Shown: positions 17,625 to 25,812 of the stretch, one piece after another
How positions within the stretch are numbered: position 1 is the stretch's first letter
Layout: each line of letters begins with the position of its first letter
NCBI GenBank assembly: GCA_012511885.1
Contig: JAAZFE010000151.1
Location: 1 to 48,711, forward strand
Reading direction: 5' to 3'
DNA: 48,711 nucleotides
Source of the DNA: Lentisphaerota bacterium
Lineage (GTDB): Bacteria; Verrucomicrobiota; Kiritimatiellia; CAIQIC01; Lenti-01
Notes under the pieces: generated by a model
Database searches by the model: none
Told to the model about the DNA's origin: nothing
What the model saw: only the letters and a program-made list of their open reading frames with translations
Program-made: the position numbers and the translations under genes

Positions 17625-17792
17625 ATGAATCTCGCCTATATTGATCCCGGCAGCGGCAGCATCCTGATCCAAGTCCTCTTGGCTTCGGCCATCGGCGGCA
17701 TCGCCATCTTCTGGACCAAAATCAAAAGCCTTTTCGTCCGCAAAAAACCCGACACCCCCACCCAGCCCGACAACCCCTCCGACCCCGAATAG
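17625..17792 (+). CDS. Small membrane protein with YIDPGSGS start
   Basis: The protein has 55 aa (MNLAYIDPGSGSILIQVLL...), with an AAGGA site 9 nt upstream. It has one hydrophobic segment (~13-30), then a basic stretch (KIKSLFVRKK) and an acidic Pro/Asp tail. Small proteins opening with YIDPGSGS recur beside polysaccharide and methyltransferase genes in many bacteria (family recollection). Here it is 6 nt upstream of the methyltransferase gene, so the two are probably co-translated. The positive-inside rule suggests the C-terminus is cytoplasmic. No function is assigned. Confidence 0.75.
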   Translation: MNLAYIDPGSGSILIQVLLASAIGGIAIFWTKIKSLFVRKKPDTPTQPDNPSDPE

Positions 17793-17798
17793 CGCCCC

Positions 17799-19217
17799 AT
17801 GACACGTGTGGCCGGCTCATTTCGCGACCCCAGCGGTTACGTTTTCCAGTATCGGGATGGCATATTCCGCGCTCTGGATGCCGAAGCCGCGGAATTGCTG
17901 CGCTCTCTCGACACCCAAGGCCATCTCGCCCGGTGGGCGCAAGACGACCTCATCGTTGGCACCCGGTTCGTCGAAGATTCGTCTTTGCTGACCGAATTGG
18001 AGACAGCCCACCCAGGCTTTGCCGCCTTTGTAGAGCACAACCGAATCGCCCCCATCACCTATCCCTACGAGTGGTCCACGTCCATGCTGGCCGACGCCGG
18101 CCAGCACACATTGAAACTCCAGCAAAAGCTGCTCGAGCTGGGCCTGTCCCTCAAAGATGCCACCGCCTATAATATCCAGTTTGTCCGCGGACGACCCGTC
18201 TTCATCGACCTCACCTCCATCGAAAAACCTGCGCGCCTGGACCTCTGGTTTGCTCTCGGCCAATTCAATCGGATGTTCCTCTACCCCCTGTTGCTCGTGA
18301 AACATGCCGGATGGGATTTGCGCTCCTACTTCCTCCCCAGTCTCGACGGCCGCACCACCCTGCAAGTGGGCCAGGCCTTCTCCTGGCGGCAACGCTGGAG
18401 CCCCGGCTTGCTCTTTGATGTGGGCCTGCCATTTGCCCTCGAGCAACGCATCAAAAAAGGCAAAGCCTCCGCGCCGCAAGCCGCAGCCCCCGCCCCCGGA
18501 GGCAAACCGGCTGGGCATCCGGCCGCTCAACAGATGACCCTCCGCCGTCTTGACCGGAAAATCGCCGCGCTGGCCAAATCCATTGCGCCAGAAACGGTTT
18601 GGGGCGACTACACCGAGATTTGCTCCTACGACGATGCTGCCGAAGCCTCAAAAAAGGCCTTGGTGAAAGAATATCTTCAGGAAACCAAGGCAACCGCCGT
18701 GCTCGATATGGGTTGCAACACCGGCGATTACTCCCGAATTGCCGCCCAATGCGGCGCCTCGGTCCTGGCTACCGATTTTGATATCGCCGCCGTCGAACAA
18801 ATGTACCAACGGCTCCGGCAAGAGCCCGCCAACATCACCCCGATGGTGGTGGACATCGCCAATCCCAGCCCCGGCATCGGATATCTCAATGCTGAACGCC
18901 CCCCCTTCTTGGACCGCGCCCGACCGGATTGCGTGCTGGCTCTGGCCGTTATCCATCATCTGCTGGTTGGCGCCAACCTGCCCATGGCCGCCATTCGCGA
19001 CCTGTTCGCCACGCTGACCCAACGCCACCTCATCATGGAATTTGTCCCCACCAATGACACCATGTTTCGCCGTCTGCTGGAGTTCCGGGTTGACCTCTTC
19101 GACCACATCACCCTCGACTATTGCCTCGAGGTCTTCGGCGAATCCTTCACCCTTCTGCGCCAAACCCCCATCCAAAACTCCCCCCGCACGCTCCTCCTGT
19201 TCGAAAAGCGCCACTAA
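17799..19217 (+). CDS. NoeA-like class I SAM-dependent methyltransferase with N-terminal kinase-like region
   Basis: The protein has 472 aa. The C-terminal half is a Rossmann methyltransferase: motif I VLDMGCNTGDYS at 301-312, acidic ATDFD at 324-328, and a later LALAVIHHLL segment. The N-terminal ~200 residues (TYPYEWSTSML..., LSLKDATAYNIQFVRGRPVFIDLTSIE) resemble the catalytic/metal loop pair of aminoglycoside-kinase-like folds, but in degenerate form. An Ala/Pro-rich linker (~222-245) joins the parts. Proteins of this layout are annotated as nodulation protein NoeA-like methyltransferases. It probably modifies a surface glycan or its lipid carrier. Its stop TAA lies inside the CTAA flank of a MITE excision scar. 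Confidence 0.8.
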   Translation: MTRVAGSFRDPSGYVFQYRDGIFRALDAEAAELLRSLDTQGHLARWAQDDLIVGTRFVEDSSLLTELETAHPGFAAFVEHNRIAPITYPYEWSTSMLADAGQHTLKLQQKLLELGLSLKDATAYNIQFVRGRPVFIDLTSIEKPARLDLWFALGQFNRMFLYPLLLVKHAGWDLRSYFLPSLDGRTTLQVGQAFSWRQRWSPGLLFDVGLPFALEQRIKKGKASAPQAAAPAPGGKPAGHPAAQQMTLRRLDRKIAALAKSIAPETVWGDYTEICSYDDAAEASKKALVKEYLQETKATAVLDMGCNTGDYSRIAAQCGASVLATDFDIAAVEQMYQRLRQEPANITPMVVDIANPSPGIGYLNAERPPFLDRARPDCVLALAVIHHLLVGANLPMAAIRDLFATLTQRHLIMEFVPTNDTMFRRLLEFRVDLFDHITLDYCLEVFGESFTLLRQTPIQNSPRTLLLFEKRH

Positions 19218-19239
19218 CCTGGATTATTCATCATCCAGG
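19218..19239 (+). repeat. MITE excision scar (solo paired ends)
   Basis: The segment is the left terminal repeat CCTGGATTATTCA joined directly to the right terminus TCATCCAGG, with CTAA on both sides (19214-19217 and 19240-19243). The whole interior is missing. As RNA it would form a 7-bp stem CCTGGAT/ATCCAGG, so it may also act as a weak terminator for the gene that stops at 19217. Confidence 0.6.
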
Positions 19240-19577
19240 CTAATATCTGGACACACAACCCCGCCCCCATCCCCGACGCCCTCATCCACAAAATCGCCCA
19301 CGCCCTCGCCCTCCCCCCCACCTGACCCCCACGCCCACCACACCCTCTCCGGATCAGAATAGTCCGGCCAGCCGCTCACGGGCTGTTGCGACCGCTCGAT
19401 CCGGCCTGCCCGCACCATGCCCAGCTCGCTCATCACCGCATGATATCTCTGCACAAGGCCTTCAAATCACACCATGAAACAATGCGCAATAACTCGTTGA
19501 CAATAGCTGTTTAGTCCATGTTACGTTGCGTCTCTGACTTATCCTTCATCGGGAAGTAGTCAGAGCAACATTCAAGT
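19240..19577. other. Intergenic region, possible gene remnant and promoter
   Basis: There is no convincing gene in these 338 bases. A minus-strand frame at 19224-19454 (MQRYHAVMSELGMVRAGRIE...) begins like a protein but turns into Gly/Glu/Asp low complexity and ends in the MITE scar, so it may be a decayed 5' end. TTGACA at 19497-19502 could be a -35 element for the next gene; its -10 partner is poor. Confidence 0.4.
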
Positions 19578-20213
19578 ATGTCTATCGCATATAAAATTTC
19601 CAAATATAACCGGGACCGGAAGTGGCGTCTCTTTATCAGAGAATTTCCTCCCGATCCCAATCGACGTGTCCTGGATGTCGGTTTTAGCGAAAAGGAATAC
19701 AGCGCAACCGACAACTACATCGAAAAGCACTATCCATTCCCCCACATGTTGACGGCATTGGGCGTACATGAGCCAGTCCAATTCCAAGCGCGTTACCCAG
19801 CGGTTCATGCCGTTCGCTACGATGGCACGGTCTTCCCTTTCGCCGATTCCACCTTTGATGTTGTTTGGTCCAATGCCGTTATTGAGCATGTTGGAGATCG
19901 CGCCCGACAGCTCTTCTTTATACGTGAAATTCGCCGCGTAGCAACAAGCGCATTCATCACCACACCAAACAGGTTCTTCCCCATAGAGGTTCATACTCGA
20001 ACACCTTTGTTTCATTTTTTACCGAAGAGGATGTTTGATAAATATCTGACTATGGTGGGCAAAAAATGGGCGACCGGCGACTACATGCACCTGTTGTCTT
20101 TGCAAAACATCAAATCGCTTCTCGCCGATGCGGACATTGCAAAATATAAAATATGGAAAAACAAGCTGGCGGGGTTCACCTTGGATTTTGTGATTTCCTG
20201 GGAAAAACAATAA
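19578..20213 (+). CDS. Class I SAM-dependent methyltransferase (Methyltransf_11-like)
   Basis: The protein has 211 aa. It shows motif I RRVLDVGFSEKEYS (28-41) and a post-motif segment FPFADSTFDVVWSNAVIEHVGD (88-109) typical of small-molecule or sugar methyltransferases. The Gly-rich loop is altered (DVGFSEKEY in place of DxGxGxG). No strong Shine-Dalgarno is visible before the ATG at 19578. Base composition drops toward ~50% GC here compared with the flanks. It is the first gene of the low-GC part of the polysaccharide locus. The substrate is unknown; a glycan or nucleotide-sugar is inferred from its neighbours. Confidence 0.8.
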   Translation: MSIAYKISKYNRDRKWRLFIREFPPDPNRRVLDVGFSEKEYSATDNYIEKHYPFPHMLTALGVHEPVQFQARYPAVHAVRYDGTVFPFADSTFDVVWSNAVIEHVGDRARQLFFIREIRRVATSAFITTPNRFFPIEVHTRTPLFHFLPKRMFDKYLTMVGKKWATGDYMHLLSLQNIKSLLADADIAKYKIWKNKLAGFTLDFVISWEKQ

Positions 20214-20482
20214 GCGATCATCCGGGACACGCAGTGGGAAACCTGCGTGGAGTACGAACGCACCAAGGAAGCAATTTGCGGTATTTGGTTGCCGGAATAA
20301 TCGCGCTTAGATTCGTAGTCTTTGAAAACGAATCCGCCGGTGCAACAACCAGATTGACTTGTTATTTGCTTTGCTGAGGGGGATTTGGCGCGACAATTTA
20401 ACGTCTGCAATCTTTTTCCGTCGGAATTTAATGATGCATATGTTGAGCCAATACGCCTCCGTATGCACATCTAAATCTTCAC
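20214..20482. other. Intergenic region without a recognised gene
   Basis: There are only short unrelated frames here. The tail of the region leads into a promoter at 20483-20511. No terminator hairpin was found after the methyltransferase. Confidence 0.5.
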
Positions 20483-20511
20483 TTGCAATTCATTTCTAAT
20501 CGCCTGATATT
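20483..20511 (+). promoter_or_regulatory. Sigma70-like promoter with leaderless spacing
   Basis: TTGCAA (20483-20488), a 17-nt spacer, then GATATT (20506-20511) and only six bases (TGGCCC) to the ATG at 20518. No ribosome-binding site is present, so a leaderless transcript is plausible, as at 10447 and 10110. Confidence 0.45.
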
Positions 20512-20517
20512 TGGCCC

Positions 20518-22116
20518 ATGAAAAAACGATCCATCTGCTTTTGGGGCTGGCAACCCGCTTTTTGGCTCGCAGCAGCGCTGCCTCTTCTCAACTGTTATCG
20601 CAAAAACTCTCAAATATTCTCTGTCAAACAGCTATGGGTTTCCGCCGGCGCTCTTTTCCTGGCCGTTGCTTTGAGCGCCGTTCTCTACACCCTTTTTGCG
20701 CGGTTTATATCGTCGCTATTGACATGCCTGCTGCGACGCCAGCGAGATTTTGATGATCACGCGTTTCGGATTTTGATGGCTTTGGGTGTGGCCGGGCTTT
20801 ATCTGCGCCTCATGCTGTATCCCCTCACCTTCGAAATGACCCGCATCCGAGGATATGCCCCGGTCACCGCGGGTGGCGTCCTCTTGCTCCTTTTCGTCCT
20901 GTACTCCCTGATTGCCTGGCGATTGAACTGGAAAGGCGTCATCGCCATTCTGATGGCATTCAACCTGTGGCAAGGCTGGGGTTGGCGGGCCAATGTGCGC
21001 GGTCACCACCAAAGTTCTCACGCCCTCAATGTCTCTCCAGAAACAAAACAACTCCATGACCGCCTCCAGTTTCAAGAAGCCCCCAGCATCTACTTCATGG
21101 TGTTGGAATCCTATCATAGCGCTGATTGGCTACGATCTTTTTATCAGTTAGATAACTCCGCCTTTGTCGATGATTTGACGACCATGGGTTTTACAGTCTA
21201 CTCCAACACCTTCGCGAACTATTACGTCACGGTTCAATCTCTCTATTCCATCTTCTCCATGGCCCATCACTATAACCTTCAGGATGCCGGCAATATGGAC
21301 GCCCATGGTTTCCGGCCACTCCTTTCAGGCGGAGTTTACAACCCGGTTTTGGAAATTCTGAAAAACAATGGCTATCGTATCGAATACCTTCTGGCAGACA
21401 CCTATCTATATTTCCCAGAAATGGCCCAACGCCATCTGGATCGTATGTTCATCAATAAAAACAACCCGTTTTACCCGCTGGCCACCTTGGTTTGGCCAAT
21501 TAAAATTGAAGACCGCACCGTCCCAAACTACCGGGAACACCTGCTTGAAGAGCTATTCAAGTACCCAGAGGACACCACTCCTCGTTTTGTTTTTATGAAA
21601 GCCGGCGTGCGCCACATAATGACCTCGGAATGGCCTCCGCCTGTCGAAAAATTCAAAAAGTTCTATACACGTCTGTTTGAAGCTGAAAACCTGTTCTTGA
21701 AACAATTTTGTTCCCTGATCCTCGAAAATGATCCGGATGCGGTCATCATTCTGGCGGCCGATCATGGTGCGTTTGTCTATTCATATGGGTGGTGGGACCG
21801 AACCTCGAATCCCAACACGTTCTTGAAAGAATATAACTTTGACCCGCAAATGGTGGTTCGCGACAATACCGATGTATTCCTGGCCATCAAGTTGCCCGGT
21901 CAAGATATGGAACCTCTGCCGGTACGGTCACTGATCAATATCTTTCCCGAACTGTTCCACCATTTGAGCAATGACCCCACATTGCCTTCTTTGCAAGCTG
22001 CCGATGACTCCTATTCCCCGCGTCGCTTTGGAGCCATCCATCGCCTGGTGCGCGACGGCAAACCCCTCACCCATTTTGAACGAATCGGTGCCGAAGAACT
22101 CTCCACCCTCCCTTGA
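20518..22116 (+). CDS. Membrane-anchored sulfatase-fold (LTA-synthase-like) enzyme
   Basis: The protein has 532 aa. There are about five membrane segments within residues 12-155. A periplasmic alkaline-phosphatase-superfamily domain follows: metal-site IYFMVLESYHS (Glu197), the nucleophile region SNTFANYYVTVQSLYS (Thr238 is the likely nucleophile by comparison with LTA-synthase-like proteins), and LAADHGAF (Asp415-His416). Enzymes of this type transfer phosphoglycerol or phosphoethanolamine, or hydrolyse phospho- or sulfo-esters at the cell surface. In a polysaccharide locus a phospho-substituent transferase is the best guess. The next gene starts 3 nt after the stop, which suggests one transcript. 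Confidence 0.8.
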   Translation: MKKRSICFWGWQPAFWLAAALPLLNCYRKNSQIFSVKQLWVSAGALFLAVALSAVLYTLFARFISSLLTCLLRRQRDFDDHAFRILMALGVAGLYLRLMLYPLTFEMTRIRGYAPVTAGGVLLLLFVLYSLIAWRLNWKGVIAILMAFNLWQGWGWRANVRGHHQSSHALNVSPETKQLHDRLQFQEAPSIYFMVLESYHSADWLRSFYQLDNSAFVDDLTTMGFTVYSNTFANYYVTVQSLYSIFSMAHHYNLQDAGNMDAHGFRPLLSGGVYNPVLEILKNNGYRIEYLLADTYLYFPEMAQRHLDRMFINKNNPFYPLATLVWPIKIEDRTVPNYREHLLEELFKYPEDTTPRFVFMKAGVRHIMTSEWPPPVEKFKKFYTRLFEAENLFLKQFCSLILENDPDAVIILAADHGAFVYSYGWWDRTSNPNTFLKEYNFDPQMVVRDNTDVFLAIKLPGQDMEPLPVRSLINIFPELFHHLSNDPTLPSLQAADDSYSPRRFGAIHRLVRDGKPLTHFERIGAEELSTLP

Positions 22117-22119
22117 CTC

Positions 22120-23061
22120 ATGGATCGCGCCGTACAACTGAGCAAACTGATTAGATATGCCAAAAACCCGCTGCTCTTATTTTGGCGGCTGGGGCTTGAC
22201 GGCCATTTCAAGTTCATTCCCGATCGACGCTATCTTGAGATATGTTTTCGCATCAAAGTTGGGCATCGGCTTAACCTGGAAGCACCACAAACCTTTAACG
22301 AAAAATTGCAATGGCTCAAATTATTTGATCGGCGCCCGGAGTATACTCGCCTCGCTGACAAACTAGCCGTTCGAGACTATATCCAATCCCGAGTTGGGGC
22401 TGATCATCTCATCCCTCTTCTCGGCACCTGGGGTTCAGCGGCGGATATTAATTTTTCCACATTGCCTTCCCAGTTCGTGCTGAAATGCACGCATGATTCC
22501 GGCAGCGTCATCATCTGTCGCGATAAATCGAATCTTCGCGAAAACCGTGTCCGAGCCCGCCTGGCCAACCGCTTGAGCAAGAACTATTACTGGGCAGGCC
22601 GGGAGTGGCCGTACCGGAACATCCCCCCCCGGGTGATCGCGGAAGCCTATATGACAGATGAATCCGCCACCGAGCTCAAAGACTATAAATTCCATTGCTT
22701 CAACGGCGAACCCCGGGTCATTCAGGTGGACTTTGATCGATTTACGGCGCATCGACGCAATCTCTACGATCTGAATTGGAACCGTTTGCCCCTCGCACTG
22801 GCATATCCTGATGCTCCCGAACGCGTTATTCCCAAACCGCCTAACTTGGAACAGGCATTAGACTTGGTCCGAGCCATTGTCCCCCCTGCTCCCACGGTTC
22901 GTGTGGACCTTTACCTGACGCAAGACCAAATTTATTTTGGTGAATTCACATTCTTTCATGAGGGTGGGCTAGGGCGTTTTAAACCTGCGCGTTACGATGC
23001 CGAATTTGGTTCTTGGATCCACCTGCCGCCCCCCTCCGGACACCGATCGGCGTCAGCATGA
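22120..23061 (+). CDS. TupA-like ATP-grasp protein
   Basis: The protein has 313 aa. It matches the teichuronopeptide-biosynthesis TupA-like ATP-grasp pattern: LNLEAPQTFNEKLQWLKLFDRRPEYTRLADK near the N-terminus (residues ~47-80), FVLKCTHDSGSVIIC (~118-132), a YKFHCFNGEPRVIQVDFDRF segment (~180-200) and VDLYLTQDQIYFGEFTFFHEGG (~262-283), which carries acidic metal-binding residues. ATP-grasp enzymes ligate a carboxylate to an amine or similar group. In polysaccharide loci these may add amino-acid or peptide substituents. The stop overlaps the next start as ATGA. Confidence 0.85.
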   Translation: MDRAVQLSKLIRYAKNPLLLFWRLGLDGHFKFIPDRRYLEICFRIKVGHRLNLEAPQTFNEKLQWLKLFDRRPEYTRLADKLAVRDYIQSRVGADHLIPLLGTWGSAADINFSTLPSQFVLKCTHDSGSVIICRDKSNLRENRVRARLANRLSKNYYWAGREWPYRNIPPRVIAEAYMTDESATELKDYKFHCFNGEPRVIQVDFDRFTAHRRNLYDLNWNRLPLALAYPDAPERVIPKPPNLEQALDLVRAIVPPAPTVRVDLYLTQDQIYFGEFTFFHEGGLGRFKPARYDAEFGSWIHLPPPSGHRSASA

Positions 23062-24308
23062 AGATCCTGCTGGTCAATTACCGCTACTTTCTGTCGGGCG
23101 GCCCTGAAAGCTACCTGTTTAAAATTGAAGAACTATTCCGACAAAATGGCGATGAGGTTTTTATTTTTTCGGCCAAACACCCTCGCAATCGCCCCTCCCC
23201 GCAAGCTGACTATTTTGTAGAGGGTCGCGGCAATGATATATATTTCGACCGAATTCGCCTGACCCCCTCCAATGTGATTCAACTACTGAAGGGCGCTTTC
23301 TACAATCCGGAGGCCGCTCGCAACCTGAAGCGTATGATCCACGATCTACGACCCGATGTCGTCTATGTGCTGCAGCAAATCAACCTGCTCTCACCTTCAG
23401 TATTCATGGCGGCACGGAAAGCAGGCGTGCGTGTTGTACACCGACTATCAGACTACAACATGATGTGTCCTCGGTTTGATTTTTTGAGGGACAATCATCC
23501 GTGCGAAAAATGCCTAACCGGATCGCTGCTCAACGGAGTGCGCTTTAAGTGCGTGCATCATTCCTTCGGCGCCTCCCTCGTTCGAGTGCTTTCCATGTAT
23601 TTCCACCGCTGGATTGGCGCCTTCAATTGTGTGGATGGTTTTGTGGTCACCAACCGTTTCATGGAACGAAAATTACGTGAATCCAACATTGCGCCCAACC
23701 GGATTTTTGTCGTGCCCACCTTCATTGACAGTACGACCATTCAACCGCGCTATGACCACAAAAACTACATTCTTTATTTAGGGCGCCTGAAACCCGAAAA
23801 AGGGCCCCAACACGCGGTCGCCGCCATGGCCCATTTGTCTGACCTCGATTTGCGTTTGAAAGTAACCGGCCGACTGGAAGAAGACCCTACGGGTCAGCTG
23901 ACCAGCTTAATTGACCAACACCAGTTGGCCCAACACATCGATTTTGAAGGCTTTGTTCATGGGGAACAGTTAATCAAGTTGATTCAAGGCGCTCTCGCTC
24001 TGGTGTGCCCTTCCGTATTGTATGATAACATGCCCAATGTCATGTTGGAGGCCGCGGCCCATGGCAAACCGATGATCGCACCCCGTCATGGCTCCTTTCC
24101 GGATGTGGTCGAAGATGGCCGCACAGGCTTGCTCTATTCCCCGGGAGATGCCGCCGACCTCGCCAGACAGATCCGACGCCTGATCATCGAGCCTGAGTTG
24201 GCAGCCACCCTGGGCAAACAGGCCCGCGCCAAATGTGAACAAGAATACTCGCCTGAACGCCATTATCAGCATTTGCGACGAGTGCTGCAGCCTGAATCTC
24301 TGGCTTGA
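23058..24308 (+). CDS. Glycosyltransferase family 4 protein
   Basis: The protein has 416 aa. The start at 23058 overlaps the ATP-grasp stop (ATGA). The N-terminal domain begins MKILLVNYRYFLSGGPESYLF. A Cys-bearing segment (HPCEKCLTGSLLNGVRFKCVHHS) is typical of one GT4 subgroup. The C-terminal GT-B domain has ILYLGRLKPEKGPQHAV and the nucleotide-sugar site CPSVLYDNMPNVMLEAAAHGKPMIA. It transfers a sugar from an activated donor to the growing repeat unit on the cytoplasmic face. It is the last gene of the plus-strand arm, with a 238-nt spacer before the convergent arm. Confidence 0.92.
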   Translation: MKILLVNYRYFLSGGPESYLFKIEELFRQNGDEVFIFSAKHPRNRPSPQADYFVEGRGNDIYFDRIRLTPSNVIQLLKGAFYNPEAARNLKRMIHDLRPDVVYVLQQINLLSPSVFMAARKAGVRVVHRLSDYNMMCPRFDFLRDNHPCEKCLTGSLLNGVRFKCVHHSFGASLVRVLSMYFHRWIGAFNCVDGFVVTNRFMERKLRESNIAPNRIFVVPTFIDSTTIQPRYDHKNYILYLGRLKPEKGPQHAVAAMAHLSDLDLRLKVTGRLEEDPTGQLTSLIDQHQLAQHIDFEGFVHGEQLIKLIQGALALVCPSVLYDNMPNVMLEAAAHGKPMIAPRHGSFPDVVEDGRTGLLYSPGDAADLARQIRRLIIEPELAATLGKQARAKCEQEYSPERHYQHLRRVLQPESLA

Positions 24309-24546
24309 AATATCCATCATCCCAAGCACAGCTGGTCGCTTGCCGATGGCCAACAAACCCGGGCTGGCGCACCAGAAGAAACCGGATGCGTGTCAGCAGA
24401 TGTTCAATGCAGGGTGGAGACTCGGGAATCCTCTGGCCAGAACTCTTTCCCGAAGCGTCAAATATTTTTGCCCAAGAGCGTCCCTGAGTTCATAACGCGA
24501 ACGGATATCCCGCGCCGGCAATTATAGTTGCTACACAGCAGGATTC
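24309..24546. other. Spacer between convergent arms of the polysaccharide locus
   Basis: No gene and no clear bidirectional terminator were seen. The frames that cross it read like non-coding translation. Confidence 0.5.
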
Positions 24547-25812
24547 TCATGGCCCATCCGTGTCGGATACCGTGCTGGTTTGGATGTGGGAGGGCCCCGC
24601 ATACACGTTGGCAATCAGTCGATTCAGGGTCTTTCCGACAGCCTGAAAACTGAAGTGCCTTTCGGCGGCAGCGAGTCCACCCGCCGCGATGCGCCGAACG
24701 GAAGCAGGATTTGTCAGGCAGGTCCGCAGTGCGTGCCGGATGGCAGCCTGAGTGGGCTCCTCCAGCACGAATGCGCTTTCGCCGTCACGAAGATAAATAG
24801 GGACATCCCCCACCGCCGAGGTGATCACCGGTCGGCCGGATGCGAGATACTCGGACAGCTTGGTGGACAACCCCGAACGGCTGAGACGGGAATCTTTTCG
24901 GATGCTAAGCAAGACAGTCGAGCGTTCAATTTCCTTCTGGAGTTCCCGCAGGGGCAGCAGATCGCCGAAGGTCATGTTGTCGGTCAATCCGTGCTGCTCG
25001 CGTAGCCGCAGAACCCGTTCCAGATCGGGCGACTTCATGCGAAGATTGCCGATGCAATGGAACTCGAAATCGAGTCCTTCCGCCTTGAGTTCGCCAAGAG
25101 CGCCAATAGTTTCGTCCAGCGCATAGATATCAAGGAAGGATCCGGAATAGAAGATGCGAGGCCGCGAGTCTGCGGGGGGCGGGCCACATCGCCAGAAATC
25201 AATATCCACGATCGTGGGAACCACGGTCAGACACTTGGCGCCGCAAGCCGCAAATTTTTCTTTGAGATATTGACAGATCACCACCACGGCATCCGCCCGC
25301 CGGACTAGGAAGCGGTCAGCAAGGCGGTTGTCCACTCCGGTGAACCAGCGCTGTTTCAAGGTCAGTGATCGCTCTGAGCAGATGGCGATATGCTCATCCT
25401 CGTAGCTCTGGATAATGGCCATTCCGAAAAGACGCCCGAGAATCATCAGGGGCAGCATGTCGTGGAAGGACAGTTGGTTGAGCCAAAGTACATCGGCAGA
25501 GTTCCGGTTCCGGATTAGGCGGACGATCAATCGCAGGGTCGTCCGAACCTTCATAAAAAATGAACTGGCACCATAGGTCCGGGTAGCGCATCCCGAAACG
25601 ATTTCATAAGGGACATCTTCAATTTTGCCCTTCAATTGAATCAAGCTTTGGGGTACATGACCCAACACATGCTTGCTCCAAATACGGACGGCATGACCTT
25701 GGAGAACGAGGCACTTGGCGAGAGTTTTCAAGCGGCTGGTATGGCCGCCACCTTCGGGCAGGTCGGCGATCGTGACAATTAGAATTCGACGGGATACCAT
25801 GGAAGGTCTCAT
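24547..25812 (-). CDS. Glycosyltransferase family 4 protein
   Basis: The protein has 421 aa. The start at 25812 overlaps the upstream stop as ATGA; an ATG at 25800 is the alternative. GT-B features are ILIVTIADLPEGGGHTSRLK at the N-terminus, RIFYSGSFLDIYALDETIGAL opening the second domain, and KLSEYLASGRPVITSAVGDVP as the donor-binding segment. It is the last gene of the minus-strand arm. Tight coupling with the previous glycosyltransferase suggests consecutive steps of repeat-unit assembly. Confidence 0.9.
   Translation of the reverse strand: MRPSMVSRRILIVTIADLPEGGGHTSRLKTLAKCLVLQGHAVRIWSKHVLGHVPQSLIQLKGKIEDVPYEIVSGCATRTYGASSFFMKVRTTLRLIVRLIRNRNSADVLWLNQLSFHDMLPLMILGRLFGMAIIQSYEDEHIAICSERSLTLKQRWFTGVDNRLADRFLVRRADAVVVICQYLKEKFAACGAKCLTVVPTIVDIDFWRCGPPPADSRPRIFYSGSFLDIYALDETIGALGELKAEGLDFEFHCIGNLRMKSPDLERVLRLREQHGLTDNMTFGDLLPLRELQKEIERSTVLLSIRKDSRLSRSGLSTKLSEYLASGRPVITSAVGDVPIYLRDGESAFVLEEPTQAAIRHALRTCLTNPASVRRIAAGGLAAAERHFSFQAVGKTLNRLIANVYAGPSHIQTSTVSDTDGP

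Noticed and set aside
19224-19454. A 76-aa minus-strand gene
   Set aside because: The first 35 residues look protein-like, but the rest is low complexity ending in the MITE scar. It is kept only as a possible remnant.
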